From: CAYWFP01 sp964457365
GTDB lineage: Bacteria > Planctomycetota > SZUA-567
Direction: 5' to 3'
Assembly (NCBI GenBank): GCA_964457365.1
Contig: CAYWFP010000009.1
Location: 1 to 64,000 of the forward strand
Length of the DNA stretch: 64,000 nucleotides
Under the pieces are notes generated by a model. It was not told the DNA's origin, searched no databases, and saw nothing but the letters and a program-made list of their open reading frames with translations. Both the position numbers and the translations under genes were made by a program. Positions 1-9,479 of this stretch are shown here, one piece after another (within the stretch, counting starts at the first letter, position 1; every line of letters begins with the position of its first letter).

Positions 1-727
1 CGCCCTTCTTGCTGACCTCGTCCAGCAGCGGCACCAGGTCCTTGGCGTTGCTGATCTTCTTCTCGTGGATGAGGAGGTAGCACTTCTCCAGCACCGCGGT
101 CATCGCCTCCTGGTCGGTGACGAAGTGCGGCGAGAGGTAGCCCCGGTCGAACTGCATGCCCTCGACGACGTCGACGTCGGTCTCCATCGACTTGCCTTCC
201 TCGACGGTGATGACGCCGTCCTTGCCGACCTTCTCCATGGCGCTGGCGATGACCTTGCCGATCTCCATGTCGTTGTTGGCCGAGATGGCCGCGACGTCGG
301 CGATGTTGTTCTTCACCGGAATCGACATCTTGTCGACGGCCTCGCAGATCGCCTTGACCGCCGCGTCGATGCCGATCTTCAGCGACATCGGGTTGGCCCC
401 GGCGACGACGTTCTTGAGCCCTTCGAGATACATCGCCTCGGCGAGCACGGTCGCGGTGGTAGTGCCGTCGCCGGCGTTGTCGCTGGTCTTGCTCGCGGCT
501 TCCTTGACCAGTTGCGCCCCCATGTTCTCGTACTTGTCGGTGAACTCGATCTCCTCGGCCACGGTGACGCCGTCCTTGGTGACGGTGGGGCTACCCCAGG
601 ACTTGTCCAGCACCGCGTTCCGACCACGGGGGCCCAGCGTCGACTTGACCGCGCGCGCGAGCTTCATCACGCCGTCCTTGATACGCGTGCGCGCATCCCC
701 CGCGAACACCAGTTGCTTGGCTGCCAT
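1..727 (-). CDS. groEL: Chaperonin GroEL, N-terminal part (runs off left edge)
   Basis: Amino-terminal ~242 residues of the 60 kDa chaperonin, the ATP-driven ring complex that folds cytosolic proteins. The start [20 protein letters not shown], the segment [17 protein letters not shown] and the nucleotide loop [18 protein letters not shown] are family hallmarks. The apical-domain start ([20 protein letters not shown]) follows before the window ends. The ATG at 727 has a GGAGGAAG ribosome site 5-6 nt upstream. No groES is found in the kilobase upstream and no CIRCE repeat (TTAGCACTC-N9-GAGTGCTAA) was seen, so it is probably a separately regulated groEL copy. Identity is certain; C-terminal integrity cannot be judged. 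Confidence 0.97.
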   Translation of the reverse strand, partial: MAAKQLVFAGDARTRIKDGVMKLARAVKSTLGPRGRNAVLDKSWGSPTVTKDGVTVAEEIEFTDKYENMGAQLVKEAASKTSDNAGDGTTTATVLAEAMYLEGLKNVVAGANPMSLKIGIDAAVKAICEAVDKMSIPVKNNIADVAAISANNDMEIGKVIASAMEKVGKDGVITVEEGKSMETDVDVVEGMQFDRGYLSPHFVTDQEAMTAVLEKCYLLIHEKKISNAKDLVPLLDEVSKKG

Positions 728-1258
728 TCGCTCTTCCTCCCAATCGCTTCCCAATCCCGGGACACGACACACCCCGGGAAACAGATTCCCATCGTAACTC
801 ACCAGCCGATGCAAGCGATATGCCATCTGAAAGACGATGCCCGATTCGACAAAAAATCGTCCCGGCACGAGCCCGATATATCTTGCTAACGTCTTCACAT
901 AAATGGGTTATGAAGATGATGCGCCTTCGGTATAGTGCTCGGGCATCACCGCGAAAGGCTGTCATTCCGTCGCTGCGACAGACGGCGGAATGTCATTCTG
1001 ACGTGGCGGACCTGCGCGACCGCGTCGACCGGGTCAGAGCGGCAAGACGAAGGAGATGTGGCAGCGGGTGCAAAAAGATCCCGTGCTGCTGGCGCGATAG
1101 CGCTCGTTCCGATGCCCTCCGGTTCGCTCGCGTCTAATACGCCCTGCCTGGCGGAAAGTTGCAGAACCTGTTCCGTCGAAGCACGAAGCAACCGTGGTAA
1201 GCGTTACCCGGCGGGACGCAACTCCAGGGAATCGTGTTGGCGGCGGGCGGGATGAATA
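728..1258. other. Intergenic region upstream of groEL, no gene recognised
   Basis: About 530 bases with no ORF that has coding character. The short ORFs here lack ribosome sites and homology-like features. It should contain the groEL promoter; an AT-rich stretch with TATAT lies near 878-886 but no clear -35/-10 pair could be assigned. An imperfect inverted repeat built on ATTCCGTC/GACGGcGGAAT lies near 965-995. I see nothing else. Confidence 0.4.
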
Positions 1259-1260
1259 CG

Positions 1261-1287
1261 AAAAAATCCGCAACCAATGCGGTTGCG
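1261..1287 (-). terminator. Intrinsic terminator behind the 24-aa microprotein
   Basis: On the minus strand CGCAACC (1287-1281) pairs with GGTTGCG (1275-1269) around a short loop, followed by six U at 1266-1261. It lies 47 nt past the stop of the small ORF at 1334-1408, which supports that ORF as a discrete short transcript. Confidence 0.75.
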
Positions 1288-1333
1288 CGGATCCATCGGC
1301 CGAAGCGGCAGACGGCACGGCATGTCGAATGGC

Positions 1334-1408
1334 TTACATCACTTCGGCGAGATAGACGAAGGCGACATAGGCGGCGAAGGCGAGAAATCCGAGTACGTAC
1401 TTGACCAT
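1334..1408 (-). CDS. 24-aa single-span membrane microprotein
   Basis: A 25-codon ORF including stop. It begins MVKYVLGFLAF and continues as an almost uninterrupted run of Ala, Val, Tyr, Phe and Leu to a final Glu-Val-Met, so the whole peptide is one hydrophobic transmembrane helix with a Lys near the N-terminus. A GGGGGAAG ribosome site lies 5 nt before the ATG. A rho-independent terminator follows 47 nt after the TAA, giving a compact one-gene transcript. No family is recognised. Small hydrophobic peptides of this size are known as membrane-complex modulators or type I toxins, but nothing here selects between these; no antisense RNA was identified. Confidence 0.5.
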   Translation of the reverse strand: MVKYVLGFLAFAAYVAFVYLAEVM

Positions 1409-1755
1409 GGTGCTTCCCCCGTGCGCTTATCAGTTATCGTCAAGGTCGCGAGCAGGCGCCTCCCTCATTTGCGCCTTCTCCGCCCTTTCTTTTCGGAAAA
1501 ATCCGGGATTATCGGGCGCTGTGGAAAAAGCCGCAATCTCTTCTGCATCGGCGAGTTGTACCCGCATGACCACCCCGGTACCGCCTTCCCGGCACTACTG
1601 CGGCCCGCCCTGCGATCATTTGCGCGCTTATCGGACATTCTTTCAAAAAAACCGATTCGGCGAGCGGAGGAAAAGCGGGTATGCCCGGTTCTCGAACGAA
1701 CCGGGGCTGCCTGTCTTACCTGGTTTCCGGGGAATCGCGGGCCGATCGGTGCGCT
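1409..1755. other. Intergenic region between the pseudokinase gene and the microprotein
   Basis: About 350 bases without a gene. It holds the 3' hairpin of the pseudokinase gene (1684-1705) and presumably the promoter of the microprotein on the minus strand. A TTGACG lies at 1437-1442 on the minus strand but without a convincing -10. I see nothing else. Confidence 0.35.
1684..1705 (-). terminator. Perfect 8-bp hairpin downstream of the pseudokinase gene
   Basis: CCCGGTTC (1684-1691) and GAACCGGG (1698-1705) form a perfect stem around TCGAAC, about 50 nt past the stop codon at 1756. There is no immediate U-tract, so it could be a weak terminator or a 3'-end stabilising hairpin. Confidence 0.4.
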
Positions 1756-4700
1756 CTATCCGTCGACGGTATAGCCGCGCTTGTGGGCCTGCTCACGCAA
1801 GATCGCGGCCTTGGCCGGGTCCGGATCGACACCGTGGCCGTTCTCGTACATCAGCGCCAGTCGCGCATAGGCGCGGCCGAATCCGCTGTCCGCGGCGCTC
1901 CGATACCAGTTTAGCGCCTTTTCGTAGTCTTTCTTGACGCCGCGGCCGAATTCGTAAATCAGCCCGAGATTGAGCTGCGCGAAGGGATTGCCGCCTTCGG
2001 CGGCTTGTTCGTACCAGTCGATAGCCTGTTTCATGTCGCGCTTGACGCCGCGCCCGCGTTCGTAGCAGACGCCGAGGCTGTTCATCGCCGCGGTGTTGCC
2101 GCTCTCGGCCGCGCGGGCGTAGAGCTTCAGCGCACCGGCGTGGTCCTTCTCCACGTGGGCGAGGATGTTGGCCAGGTTATTGCACGCCAGCGCCGTGGTT
2201 TCCGCGTCGCCCTCGAGTTCGATCGCGGCGGCGTAATCGGCCTTGGCCTTGGCGAACCGGCCCAGCCGCGCGTGAGCCATGCCCCGCCGGTTCAACAGTT
2301 CCGCGTCTTCGGGCGCATTCTGGATGCGCAGCGTCAAATCGCGCAAAATCCCTTCCTGGGCCGCCCGCCGCCCCTCGAGCGCCTCCTTGTCGCGCGCGTA
2401 GCCCTCCACGGCGAGAGCGCGGGTGAACGCCGCGGCGGCCTGCTCCCAGCTTCCGGCCTCGAGCAGCGTCATTCCCGCCGCCACCGCCGCGTCGAACTTG
2501 GCCTTGCGTCCCTTGCGCATCTCGACGAGGATGCGCGCGTGCTCCTCGGCCGTGGCCCGTCCTTTCAGCGCCTCGGCGTTCTCCTCGTACCCGGGGATAC
2601 TCAGCGCGCGGTCGAAGGCCCTGCCGGCTTCGATCCAGCGTTGCGCCGCCAGCAACTGCTTGCCTTCCCCCAGCGCGATCTGAAAGTCGCGCCGGCGCTC
2701 CTGCGCACGCATCTCCTCCTCGGCACGCTTCTCCTCTTCCGTACGTCGTTGGCCCTCCAGCCTCTTCCGCTCCGCTTCGGCGGCCAGGCGCTCGGCTTCG
2801 GCTTTCGCCATCTCGGCCGCCTGCAAGCCGTTCAACGCCGCCTCGTCCCGGGCGAAACCTTCCACCGCCAGCGCCCGGCGATACGCCGCGACCGCCGCCG
2901 CCCAGTCCGTGGCGTCGGCAGCCTTGCCGGCCTCGTCCATGGCCGCGGCATAGTGCGCACGGGCGTCTTCGACTTTGTCCTTCCCGGCTTCGGACGCGGG
3001 CGGCGACTTCTTCACCGTTTCGGCAGTGCCGGTATCGCCGGTTTTCTCGTCGGTCGCTTTCCCGTTCTCGTCCTCGGCTTCCTTGCCGGATTTGAGCACC
3101 TCCTCGACGCTCAGGTCGTCGTTCCAGACAAATACCTCGGCGTCGGTCTTCTTCTCCGTCGCAGCATCTTCCGCATTCGCGGGCGTCGTTTCGCCCGTCC
3201 GTTCCCGCGGCTGTTCATCGCCCTGCGCCAGCGCCAGATACGGCGTATCCGGCATGAAGAGCGCCAGCGGCAAGGCGTATTCGTCGTCCTTGCCGTTCCA
3301 ACCGGCGGCCTTGGCCGTCAGCGCCTCGGCCAGTTCCTTATCCGCGCGCACGCCCCGGCCGTGGCCGTATATCTTCGCCAGGCGCAGGTACGCGCCGGGA
3401 TAGCCATTCTTGGCGGCCTGCTCGTACCACGGTTTCGCCCCTTTATAATCACGCCGGAATCCGCCCGGATTCTCACGCATCAGGCCGAGGTTGAACTGCG
3501 CCGGCGCGAACCCCTTCTTCGCCGCGTCGCGCCACCATGCTTCGGCCGCATTGGTATCGCGCTTGACCCCCCGGCCCAAAGCGAAGCATACGCCCACGGC
3601 GTTCATCGCCCCCGGATGCCCCGCCTGCGCGGCCTTCTCGTAGTGGGCGAACGCCTTCTCCTCGTCGTAGACGTCCGCGTCCGCCGTATCCCCGGGTTCG
3701 TAGAGGTACATGTCTCCGAGCATGGCATGCGCCGCAACGGCCCCCTCCGGTTTCTCGGCCGCATTCGCCGCGTTCGTCCAGTCGGCGGCGGCCTTGGCCA
3801 ATTCACCCGTCCGCGCATACGCCAACCCGCGCCGCGTCAGCGCCCGGACGTCGCCGGGCTTGCTCGCCAGCGCCTCGCCATATGCCGCGATCGCCTCTTC
3901 GTAGATCCCGTTGGCCAGCAACTCCTCGCCGTTGCCCATCGAGGCGCGATACTGCGCGTCGCTCTCGACATGCTGCCACGCCTGTTTCACGGCTTCGCGA
4001 CCTGCGAGCGCGTCTGGATTCTCCTCGTAACCGGACACCGAGAGCGCGATCACGAACGCCTGGTCGGCCCGGTTGAGTTCCTTGGCCGCCAGGTGCTTTC
4101 TCCCCTCTGCCAGAGCCTGCCCGAAATGTTTCGCGCGCGCGCGTTTCAGCCCCGCCAGCGCGGTTTCGTCCCGGGTATAGCCTTCGATATTGAGCGCCAT
4201 CTGGTAGGCGGCCGCGGCCTCCTCCCAGGCGCCGGCGTCCATCTGCTTCTGCGCTTCGGCCAACGCCATGTTGTAGGTCGTTTCGCGACTGGCGGCCTCG
4301 CGCCCCCGCTCGGCCCGGGCGCGCCCGTTCCGCGCCTCCGCATCGTCGGCATAGCCTTCGACATTCAGCGCGCGCAGAAACGCCTGATCGGCCTGCTGCC
4401 ACTTCTTCTCCTGCAGCAACCGCCGCCCCTCGGCCATCGCCGCGGCGTAGGCGGCCTCTCGTTCGGCCTCGTTGGCCCGTCCCGCCTGGGCGAAGGTCCG
4501 TCCCTCCAGGGCGCCGGCGTCGCGCGCGTACCCCCTGATCTTCAGCGCTCGGTTGAACGCCGCCTCGGCCTCGTCCCATCGCCCGGCCTGCAGATGGTCG
4601 CGCCCCCGGGCCATCGCCTTGTCGAATGCCTTGCGACGCGACTGCGCGTCGGCGACGCGAGCGAAGAACTCCGCGTCCCGGCGCTGCGCCGCCTTGAGGC

Positions 4701-6870
4701 CGCTGCGCGCATCCGGGTCGTCCGCGTAACCGGTCACCGCCAGCGCCCGGGCGAAAGCCCGGCCGGCCTGTTCCCAGCGCCCTTCTTTCAACGCCTCGCG
4801 GCCGGCGGCCATGGCTTTGTCATAGTTCTGCTTCCGCTCGACTTTCTCGCGCTGCGCGCGCGCCTCGTTCAGCTTCTCGCGCAAGCCGGGATGATCCTCG
4901 TGGCCGGGAATCTTCAACAGCGCCGCGTACCGCTGCTCCGCTTCGGCCCAGCGTTCGGCATGCCGCAGCGCCTCGGCCTCGTTCAGGCCGGCCGCGAGCG
5001 CGCCCTTGCGCGCTTCGTCCAGAAGCGTTTTGGCGGCGTAATCGTCCGCGTGTCCGGGAATGGCCAACGCCCGGGCGAAGACCGTCACCGCCTCGTCGTA
5101 TTTCTTTCGCGCCAGCAGGTCCCGGCCCTGCCCTACCTGCTGGCGGAACCGTCCCTGCCGCGCCTCGACCAGCCCCGCGGCGACGGCCTCGTCCTCGGCG
5201 CCGCCCTCGAGCCGTCGTGCAGCCTCGAAGGCGCGCTCGGCCTCTTCCCAGCGTTTCTCCCGCCCCAGTTCCTGCGCCCCGGCCACCGCCGCGCGCAAAC
5301 GCGAGCGAGCCACCGCGCGCAAGCCTTCGGCCGCTTCGACGCTTTCGCCGTCGGTCATCTCCAGCGCTTCGGCGAATGCCTCCCGGGCACCATCGAAGTC
5401 CTGCTTCCGCAACAACGCATGCCCTCGGGCGATCACCGTCGCGGCAGAATCCTTCTGTCGCATCCTCTCCTCGATCCCGGCCAGCAGTTTGCGCACCTCC
5501 TCGTCGTCGCGCAAATCCCGCGCACGCTCGAACGCCGACTTGGCCAGTTCGTATTCCTCGCGCCGGAGCGCCGCCATCCCGTCACGCATGGCGTCGGCGC
5601 GCAGCAACGTCTGCATCTGGTTCTGCATCTTTCCGTAGCCGCTCATGCTGAAGAACGCCACCACTCCCAACACCAGCGCCATGACGATCAGCGCTACGTT
5701 GAGCCAGAGCGGCAACCCGCTCGCGAGCGCCACCGGCGTCGGCGCGGGACTCGGCGCCTGGGCCGGAGCCGGCGTCGCCGGTGCAGACTCGGCCGGAGCC
5801 GGGACAATGGCCGGAGCCGGCGGCGCGCAGTTGTAGTCGGCGTCCGCGGCGGCGCTCGCACTGCCGTTCAGATCGTTCATCGCCACCGTCGCCAGCAGAT
5901 CCGCGTTCTCGTGTTTGAGATACGTCTCCAGATCCTGCGCCGCCTCGGCAGCTGCAACATAACGCTGCTCCGCCGGCGCCAGCCCCGCGCGGACGATATC
6001 GGCCAAGGCCGCGGGAAGCCGGGGCAGACGATCGCGGATGTCGACCGGGCCTTCGTGAACGCGCACGGCCTCGAAGAGCTCGAAGAGCGTCTTCTTTTCG
6101 CTGTAAGGCGACGTGCCGCAGAGCAAGCGGTAGAGCACCACCCCGAGGCCGTAGATATCGGCGCGCGCCTCGTCGCCGACTTCCCCGCGCAGCAGTTCGG
6201 GCGCGAGATAGCACAACCGCCGCAGTACGTCGCCGCCGAGTTGAGCGTTGACATCGCGCGTGGCGGCCAGCCCCAGCAGCTTGGTGCAGTAACGCCCGTC
6301 GGCGTACTCGCAGACGGCGATGGTGCCGGGCAGAACGTTGCGGTGAACCAGGCCGTGGCCGTGCAGGGCTTCCAGTCCGCGCGCGAGTTGCAGCCCCACC
6401 TCCACGCGCTGGCGCAGCGTGAACGTCTCGGCCGCCTGCGAAAGTCCGACCAGGCTCCGCATCGGCTCGAGCACCGCGTAGCCGCGTCCGCGATGCCGGC
6501 CGCAGGCAAAGACCTTCGCCAGATGCGGATGGCTCAAGCCAGTCAGCGGCCGCCACTGCGCCACGAAAGCGTCCATGTCGACACCGCTGCGGCTGAGCGC
6601 CAGCGTGATCTCGGTCTCGGGAAACGGCACCTCGACCCTGGTCAAGTGCGGCGCGGCCTCTTCGTACGAGACCGTCTCGCCGCTCTCGGCCACGCGCTCG
6701 GCGTACCCCAGTCGCTCGCGGTGGGTGCCCTTGGCCTTGGCGTAGGCCAGCAGGAGCGCGTAATCGAACTGCTCCGGATCCAATCGCGCGCGGTAGAGAT
6801 CGCCCATCTCGCTCTCGGCCAATTTTTCGCGCAACTCGTACAGGCCGTCGATGGTGATCGTATCGGTCAT
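1756..6870 (-). CDS. Giant membrane pseudokinase with TPR-like and Sel1 repeats
   Basis: 1704 aa. Residues ~10-310 have a Ser/Thr kinase fold, but the catalytic loop HRDxKxxN reads HRNVLPGT (His176-Asn178) and DFG reads LGL, so the catalytic Asp, Lys, Asn and metal-binding Asp are gone: a pseudokinase. A Pro/Ala-rich linker leads to one transmembrane helix (~386-408, LPLWLNVALIVMALVLG). Beyond it is an array of about 60-residue helical repeats, each ending near the consensus F-x-R-A-L-x-x-x-G-Y-x-x-D. Two Sel1 clusters follow (~1030-1190 and ~1550-1704, motif A-x-x-x-L-G-x-x-Y-x-x-G-x-G-V-x-x-D). The start at 6870 has GGAGGA 4 nt upstream. Topology suggests a cytosolic kinase-like head and a periplasmic repeat scaffold. 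Inference: a scaffold or receptor, not an enzyme. Confidence 0.8.
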   Translation of the reverse strand: MTDTITIDGLYELREKLAESEMGDLYRARLDPEQFDYALLLAYAKAKGTHRERLGYAERVAESGETVSYEEAAPHLTRVEVPFPETEITLALSRSGVDMDAFVAQWRPLTGLSHPHLAKVFACGRHRGRGYAVLEPMRSLVGLSQAAETFTLRQRVEVGLQLARGLEALHGHGLVHRNVLPGTIAVCEYADGRYCTKLLGLAATRDVNAQLGGDVLRRLCYLAPELLRGEVGDEARADIYGLGVVLYRLLCGTSPYSEKKTLFELFEAVRVHEGPVDIRDRLPRLPAALADIVRAGLAPAEQRYVAAAEAAQDLETYLKHENADLLATVAMNDLNGSASAAADADYNCAPPAPAIVPAPAESAPATPAPAQAPSPAPTPVALASGLPLWLNVALIVMALVLGVVAFFSMSGYGKMQNQMQTLLRADAMRDGMAALRREEYELAKSAFERARDLRDDEEVRKLLAGIEERMRQKDSAATVIARGHALLRKQDFDGAREAFAEALEMTDGESVEAAEGLRAVARSRLRAAVAGAQELGREKRWEEAERAFEAARRLEGGAEDEAVAAGLVEARQGRFRQQVGQGRDLLARKKYDEAVTVFARALAIPGHADDYAAKTLLDEARKGALAAGLNEAEALRHAERWAEAEQRYAALLKIPGHEDHPGLREKLNEARAQREKVERKQNYDKAMAAGREALKEGRWEQAGRAFARALAVTGYADDPDARSGLKAAQRRDAEFFARVADAQSRRKAFDKAMARGRDHLQAGRWDEAEAAFNRALKIRGYARDAGALEGRTFAQAGRANEAEREAAYAAAMAEGRRLLQEKKWQQADQAFLRALNVEGYADDAEARNGRARAERGREAASRETTYNMALAEAQKQMDAGAWEEAAAAYQMALNIEGYTRDETALAGLKRARAKHFGQALAEGRKHLAAKELNRADQAFVIALSVSGYEENPDALAGREAVKQAWQHVESDAQYRASMGNGEELLANGIYEEAIAAYGEALASKPGDVRALTRRGLAYARTGELAKAAADWTNAANAAEKPEGAVAAHAMLGDMYLYEPGDTADADVYDEEKAFAHYEKAAQAGHPGAMNAVGVCFALGRGVKRDTNAAEAWWRDAAKKGFAPAQFNLGLMRENPGGFRRDYKGAKPWYEQAAKNGYPGAYLRLAKIYGHGRGVRADKELAEALTAKAAGWNGKDDEYALPLALFMPDTPYLALAQGDEQPRERTGETTPANAEDAATEKKTDAEVFVWNDDLSVEEVLKSGKEAEDENGKATDEKTGDTGTAETVKKSPPASEAGKDKVEDARAHYAAAMDEAGKAADATDWAAAVAAYRRALAVEGFARDEAALNGLQAAEMAKAEAERLAAEAERKRLEGQRRTEEEKRAEEEMRAQERRRDFQIALGEGKQLLAAQRWIEAGRAFDRALSIPGYEENAEALKGRATAEEHARILVEMRKGRKAKFDAAVAAGMTLLEAGSWEQAAAAFTRALAVEGYARDKEALEGRRAAQEGILRDLTLRIQNAPEDAELLNRRGMAHARLGRFAKAKADYAAAIELEGDAETTALACNNLANILAHVEKDHAGALKLYARAAESGNTAAMNSLGVCYERGRGVKRDMKQAIDWYEQAAEGGNPFAQLNLGLIYEFGRGVKKDYEKALNWYRSAADSGFGRAYARLALMYENGHGVDPDPAKAAILREQAHKRGYTVDG

Positions 6871-7046
6871 GACATCCTCCGCCTGAGCGCCCTCCGTCCG
6901 GGCGGCGCCGGCCGCGGCACCCACGCCAGCGCCATCAAGCCCGCCCGCCAGCATATCGGCAGCAAGATCCAGAAAACGAGGCGGCTCGTGCGCGACTCCA
7001 CGGTCCCGATATGCGAGGCGTCCGCGGTTTTCATCCGTGACGAGAG

Positions 7047-8354
7047 CTATCCCCGCTTGAACGCCATAAACTCGCGCGCCATCCTCCCGAAGCTGCTCGA
7101 TTCGGGAACGACCTCGATGATCTCCTCGAGCAGTTCCACCTTGTCGGGACTGAGCTTGCCCTGCCCGTCCCAGAAGGTGCGGAAGTTTTCGGCGAATTCC
7201 TCGAAGAGGTCGTTGGCCTTCTTGTATTCCTTCTCGCGGCTGACGTCCCGGAAGCGTTTCTTCAATTCCCTGCCCTGGTCGAGGCGCTTGATCTGATCGA
7301 TGAAGATCGGCACGTACCACTCCGCCAGTACCGGGTCGTTGTCCATCAATTCGTTCGCCATCTTCACCAGCGCGGCGACGCGCGCGTCGATCTGTGCCTT
7401 GAGCTTCTGGGCCTTCTCCTTGATCGGCGCCTCCAGGTCGTCCTTCCCGAGCAGGCGCTCGAGATATTTCTGCGCGTCGTCGAGTTCCAGTTCGTTCGCC
7501 TTCTCGACGATCTTGCGAAAGTCACGCTCCTCGAAGTCCGGCGCGTAGACGAACGGCGCATACGCGAGGTTCGAACGCGGATACATGCGCGCGGACTCCG
7601 CGCAGTCGTCGTTGCTGATGGAGTGGCCCTTGCCGGGGGTGTAGTTGAAGAAGAAGTCGGGCGTGCCGTCGTTCAGGAAGACCGCGATGCGGTCGTTGAC
7701 GCGGCCGGTCTGGCTGTCGCCGAGGCCGGCCATGTTCCATTCCTTCTCCCCGAGGCCGACGCAGAAGGTCATCGGCAGGTTGCCGACCGCGCTTTTACGC
7801 CAGTTCGAACCGTAGAGCCCGGCGTGAGTAAAGGGGAACTCCTCGTCCTGCCGCTCTTTCTTGGCGTGTTCGTTGTAGAATTCCTCGCACGGCAGCCCCC
7901 CGCCGGAGAAGCAGCCGATATGCCCGCGGCCGGGGACGACCTTGTAGTCGGCGATGACCTGCGCGATGGCCTCGCGCGCGACCTGCGCCTTGCCCGCGGT
8001 ATTCTTCATGTTGTCGCCGTCGGGATATTTCGGATGGATGCCGATCAGGTTGTACGGCTCGCAGAAATGCTTGGCGAACTGGCCGAAATTGCTGTTGTCC
8101 GCACAGCCGCCCTGTCCGCTGAAGAAGAGGTGCAACCCGGCCGGGTTGTCCTCGGAGTAGCTCTTGGGTACGTAGACATGGTAGAAGTAGCCTTCCACCG
8201 TCTTGCTCGCGACGGTATACTGCCCCCGCCGGCCGGCGTTCTCCGAGGGCTTCACCTCTTCTTTCTTGCTCCTCCTGCCGGCATACCCCGGCGCGGCCGA
8301 CGCCAGCAGCGCGACAAAGATGCCGATACTCCACCCCAGCCAATACTTGCTCAT
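7047..8354 (-). CDS. Secreted alpha/beta-hydrolase-like protein with helical C-terminal domain
   Basis: 435 aa. A Sec signal peptide is clear (MSKYWLGWSIGIFVALLASA, cleavage after PGYA near 25). Residues ~45-260 resemble a serine-esterase fold of the PHB-depolymerase/Esterase_D kind: LHLFFSGQGGCADN near the oxyanion region, a nucleophile elbow IGCFSGGG (CFSGG instead of GxSxG), and GKGHSISN as candidate catalytic His region. Residues ~275-435 are charged and helical, rich in K, E and L. Ribosome site GGGAGG precedes the ATG at 8354. It lies 176 nt upstream of the pseudokinase gene on the same strand and may be co-transcribed. Exact substrate unknown. Confidence 0.65.
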   Translation of the reverse strand: MSKYWLGWSIGIFVALLASAAPGYAGRRSKKEEVKPSENAGRRGQYTVASKTVEGYFYHVYVPKSYSEDNPAGLHLFFSGQGGCADNSNFGQFAKHFCEPYNLIGIHPKYPDGDNMKNTAGKAQVAREAIAQVIADYKVVPGRGHIGCFSGGGLPCEEFYNEHAKKERQDEEFPFTHAGLYGSNWRKSAVGNLPMTFCVGLGEKEWNMAGLGDSQTGRVNDRIAVFLNDGTPDFFFNYTPGKGHSISNDDCAESARMYPRSNLAYAPFVYAPDFEERDFRKIVEKANELELDDAQKYLERLLGKDDLEAPIKEKAQKLKAQIDARVAALVKMANELMDNDPVLAEWYVPIFIDQIKRLDQGRELKKRFRDVSREKEYKKANDLFEEFAENFRTFWDGQGKLSPDKVELLEEIIEVVPESSSFGRMAREFMAFKRG

Positions 8355-8452
8355 GATATACCTCCCGTGCCTCGCCCTCGCCGGTCCTGCGGATGACGTG
8401 AAACCGCGTCTCTCCACCTCCATACAGGCTCTTTCCTCGGGCGTAACAATCG

Positions 8453-9310
8453 TTATCGCTTGCCGTAGGGGTAGAATCCCTGCCCGCTCTTTCGTCCCAG
8501 TTCGCTTCGTTCCACCCGCTCGGTCAGCGCCGCGCTCGGCCGGATACCGGTAACGGGGACAAGTTCGGCCACCTCGCGCGCGACCGTATCGAGCCCGATG
8601 AAATCGGCCAGCGCCAACGGTCCCATCGGATGGCCCAGCGCGAGTTTGACCGCCTTGTCGATATCGCGCGGACTGGCCACCCCCGCCTCGACCAGCCGCG
8701 CCGCTTCGTTCAGAAACGGCATGAGCAGGCGGTTGACGATAAAGCCCGGACCGTCGTGCACCTCGACGAACTGCCGCTTCAGACCGGCAAGAAAATCGCG
8801 CATCGCGGCGAGTACGGGCTCCTCGGTCCATTCGGTGCGCACCAACTCGACCAGATTCACCGTCGGCGCGGGGTTCATGAAATGCAGGCCTACGGAACGC
8901 GCCCGGCACTGCGGCGGCAGCGTGCGGACGATTTCGGCAATCGGCAGCGCCGAGGTATTGCTCGCCAGGATCGCCTCCCGGTTCGCCGCCTCGGCAAGGC
9001 GTTCGAAGACATTCTGTTTGACGCCCAGATCCTCGACCACAGCCTCGATAAGCAGCGGCAACGAGGACAATGCCGAGAAATCCGTGCTCGTGACGAGCAG
9101 GTTTTCGGCCGCGGTTGCTTCTTCCGGAGAGATCCGTTTGCGTTTGAGCGCGTTCTGGAGCGCCGCGAGGACCGCTTCGCGTGCGGCGTCGCAAGACGAT
9201 ACCGAACGACCGATCAAGACAATCGCAACCCCTTTGCCGACAAGGAATTCGGCAATGCCGCGCGCCATGATGCCGGTGCCCATGATGCCGACGCTGCGGA
9301 TTTCGCCCAT
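8453..9310 (-). CDS. 3-hydroxybutyryl-CoA (3-hydroxyacyl-CoA) dehydrogenase
   Basis: 285 aa, the usual length for the NAD(P)-dependent cytosolic enzyme that interconverts 3-hydroxyacyl-CoA and 3-oxoacyl-CoA. Rossmann motif VGIMGTGIMARGIAEF at the N-terminus, conserved SNTSALPIAEI, catalytic-His segment GLHFMNPAP, and the C-terminal dimer domain with NRLLMPFLNEA and GHPMGPLALADFIGLD. The ATG at 9310 is preceded by GAGGACC. It is a lone gene, divergent from the PKD protein at 9480, with no thiolase or acyl-CoA dehydrogenase nearby, so whether it serves butyrate metabolism or beta-oxidation is open. Confidence 0.9.
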   Translation of the reverse strand: MGEIRSVGIMGTGIMARGIAEFLVGKGVAIVLIGRSVSSCDAAREAVLAALQNALKRKRISPEEATAAENLLVTSTDFSALSSLPLLIEAVVEDLGVKQNVFERLAEAANREAILASNTSALPIAEIVRTLPPQCRARSVGLHFMNPAPTVNLVELVRTEWTEEPVLAAMRDFLAGLKRQFVEVHDGPGFIVNRLLMPFLNEAARLVEAGVASPRDIDKAVKLALGHPMGPLALADFIGLDTVAREVAELVPVTGIRPSAALTERVERSELGRKSGQGFYPYGKR

Positions 9311-9479
9311 GGTTGGTCCTCGAAAATGCGTGCAGGTTACGTATATCCTAACCGCTAACACCAGATAAGACAAAGCTTTTCATTCATTTTACCGATACTT
9401 GCATAATAACGTCCGCGCATTTATCGTAAAACCCGATCGCGCGGTTGTCGATGACTTTCTGGCGATGGAGAACGGGAAC

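Noticed and set aside
728..1100. CIRCE/HrcA element before groEL
   Set aside because: No TTAGCACTC-N9-GAGTGCTAA inverted repeat or close variant could be found in the upstream region.
2005..7296. Very long plus-strand ORF of 1763 codons opposite the pseudokinase gene
   Set aside because: It is the antisense of the GC-rich repeat gene: composition is dominated by Arg, Leu, Gly and His, no ribosome site or domain is present, and the minus-strand frame has kinase, TPR and Sel1 patterns.
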